DNA from: an uncultured Porphyromonadaceae bacterium
Lineage (GTDB): Bacteria > Bacteroidota > Bacteroidia > Bacteroidales > Muribaculaceae
Assembly: GCA_902462525.1 (NCBI GenBank)
Contig: CABQCA010000132.1
Coordinates: 1-6,512 of the forward strand
Direction of reading: 5' to 3'
Length of the DNA: 6,512 bases
The position numbers and the translations under genes are program-made. Below are positions 5,451-6,512 of the stretch, piece by piece (positions within the stretch are counted from its first letter, which is position 1; every line of letters begins with the position of its first letter). The notes under the pieces are model-generated. The model was given only the letters and a program-made list of their open reading frames with translations, was not told the origin of the DNA and did no database searches.

Positions 5451-6512
5451 ATCTGCTTTACAACGTCGGCGTGGGGCTGTACGGCGCAGGTGCCGGTATG
5501 GCCGCCCTCGGGTCGGACAAGATACGGCGCATGCTCACGGGACAGAACGAGACTCTGTCGCGGCTTAAGGCATTCCGTCAGACGATGGCCCCCGACGGTT
5601 TTGATGTGTGGTTTCATGCTGCGTCGCTGGGTGAGTTCGAGCAGGCGCGTCCTATCATAGACAGTCTGCTCAAGCACACCCCGGAGAAAAAAATACTTCT
5701 CAGTTTTTTCTCGCCGTCGGGCTACGACGTGCGCTGCAATTATAACCCCGGTGTGGCTGTAGTGTACCTGCCCTTCGATACTCCGGGTAATGTGTCGGCG
5801 TTTCTTGATGCCGCACAGCCTAAGATGGCTGTGTTCGTGAAGTATGAATTCTGGGGTAACTATCTGGAAAAATTGAAAAAACGGGGTATTCCCACCTACC
5901 TTATATCGGCAATATTCCGTCGTTCGCAGATTTTCTTCAAGCCGTGGGGCGGAATGTTCCGGCATATGCTCGGATGCTATAATCGACTTTATGTGCAGGA
6001 CGAGGCTTCCAAGGCTCTTCTTGCCGGCATAGGAGTAAAAAATGTGACAGTGGCCGGCGACACGCGTTTCGACCGTGTGACAGCAATTCGCAATACCCGC
6101 AAGGATATACCGGAAATAGAAACTTTTTTAGGAGATAAAAGTTTTCGGCCTTTCACGATAGTTTTCGGCAGTAGCTGGGAACGCGATGAGAATGTGTATT
6201 TTCCCTGGCTTAAAGCTCATCAGGAGGTGAAAGGTATCATCGCGCCTCATGAGTTCGACAGAGCACGTCTCGACGAAATGGTCCGACGTCTTGGAAACGG
6301 ACATACGATGCTGTTTTCAGATTTCAGAAAGCTTTACAACGAATCGCCTGAAAAAGCTGCGGAAACGGCTGTTTCGCTGCGTTATCTTATTGTAGATTGC
6401 TTCGGATTGCTCAGCAGTCTTTACGCTTACGCTGATGTCGCATACGTCGGCGGAGGTTTTGGCGTTGGAATTCACAATATCAACGAGGCGGCCACTTATG
6501 GCGTGCCTGTGA
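5447..6512 (+). CDS. waaA: 3-deoxy-D-manno-octulosonic acid (Kdo) transferase, 3' end missing
   Basis: WaaA (KdtA) adds Kdo from CMP-Kdo to the lipid A precursor at the inner face of the cytoplasmic membrane, an essential step of lipopolysaccharide synthesis. The open frame runs 355 codons to the window edge without a stop; the family is about 400-420 residues, so roughly 50-60 are missing. A short hydrophobic N-terminal segment (about 1-22) would anchor it. Family motifs follow in order: WFHAASLGEFEQ (55-66) with the probable catalytic base E63, FSPSGY (88-93), KYEFWGN (132-138), GDTRFDRV (204-211), GSSWERDE (241-248), PHEF (267-270) and VGGGFGVGIHNINEA (334-348). The start lies inside the gltX stop (ATGA overlap), which suggests translational coupling. 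An alternative ATG 17 codons in (5498) would remove most of the anchor and is less likely. Confidence 0.94.
   Translation, partial: MNLLYNVGVGLYGAGAGMAALGSDKIRRMLTGQNETLSRLKAFRQTMAPDGFDVWFHAASLGEFEQARPIIDSLLKHTPEKKILLSFFSPSGYDVRCNYNPGVAVVYLPFDTPGNVSAFLDAAQPKMAVFVKYEFWGNYLEKLKKRGIPTYLISAIFRRSQIFFKPWGGMFRHMLGCYNRLYVQDEASKALLAGIGVKNVTVAGDTRFDRVTAIRNTRKDIPEIETFLGDKSFRPFTIVFGSSWERDENVYFPWLKAHQEVKGIIAPHEFDRARLDEMVRRLGNGHTMLFSDFRKLYNESPEKAAETAVSLRYLIVDCFGLLSSLYAYADVAYVGGGFGVGIHNINEAATYGVPV

Noticed and set aside
5360..5965. A 201-codon minus-strand open frame across the gltX-waaA junction
   Set aside because: Both genes on the plus strand carry unambiguous family motifs here; the reverse frame has none.
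1..6512. CRISPR array, tRNA or rRNA genes
   Set aside because: No regularly spaced repeats and no cloverleaf or ribosomal RNA signature could be found on either strand.

Overview
The window looks like chromosomal DNA from a Bacteroidales gut bacterium. Three promoters fit the Bacteroidetes pattern (TTTG-type -33 element, about 19 bp, TAnnTTTG -7 element). None of the genes has a clear Shine-Dalgarno sequence, and the protein variants (GltX with a Bacteroidetes-type insert, Nudix regulator, WaaA) fit that phylum. The moderate GC of the coding part suggests a Muribaculaceae-like organism; this is an inference from composition only.

Layout. Positions 1-760 are AT-richer and largely degenerate. 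They hold a truncated tyrosine-recombinase remnant on the minus strand (about 210-600), three short direct repeats beside it, and a terminator-like hairpin facing right. From 763 all intact genes lie on the plus strand. First comes a probable two-gene operon: a NrtR/AraR-type Nudix transcription regulator (763-1551) and a small cytoplasmic von Willebrand A (VWA) protein with a complete MIDAS (1637-2320), closed by an AT-rich hairpin and a strong intrinsic terminator. Next is a monocistronic-looking NADP-type malic enzyme (2504-3832) that ends where the phosphotransacetylase-like domain of most Bacteroidales MaeB proteins would begin. Then a new promoter drives gltX (3909-5450), whose stop overlaps the start of waaA/kdtA (5447 onward, cut by the window edge).

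How the parts work together. The most interesting unit is the Nudix-VWA operon. Its promoter carries an array of TTGCGT/ACGCAA half-sites: one palindrome fills the gap between the -33 and -7 elements, and a 21-bp palindrome covers the -7 element and start point. This is the geometry expected of an autorepressor. The Nudix box is fully intact, so the protein may hydrolyse a nucleotide-type ligand as well as sense it. The Nudix and VWA proteins also share short aromatic-basic C-terminal tails. The ligand and the role of the pair cannot be read from the sequence. The malic enzyme (pyruvate/NADPH supply), GltX (translation) and WaaA (lipid A-Kdo synthesis) are housekeeping functions.
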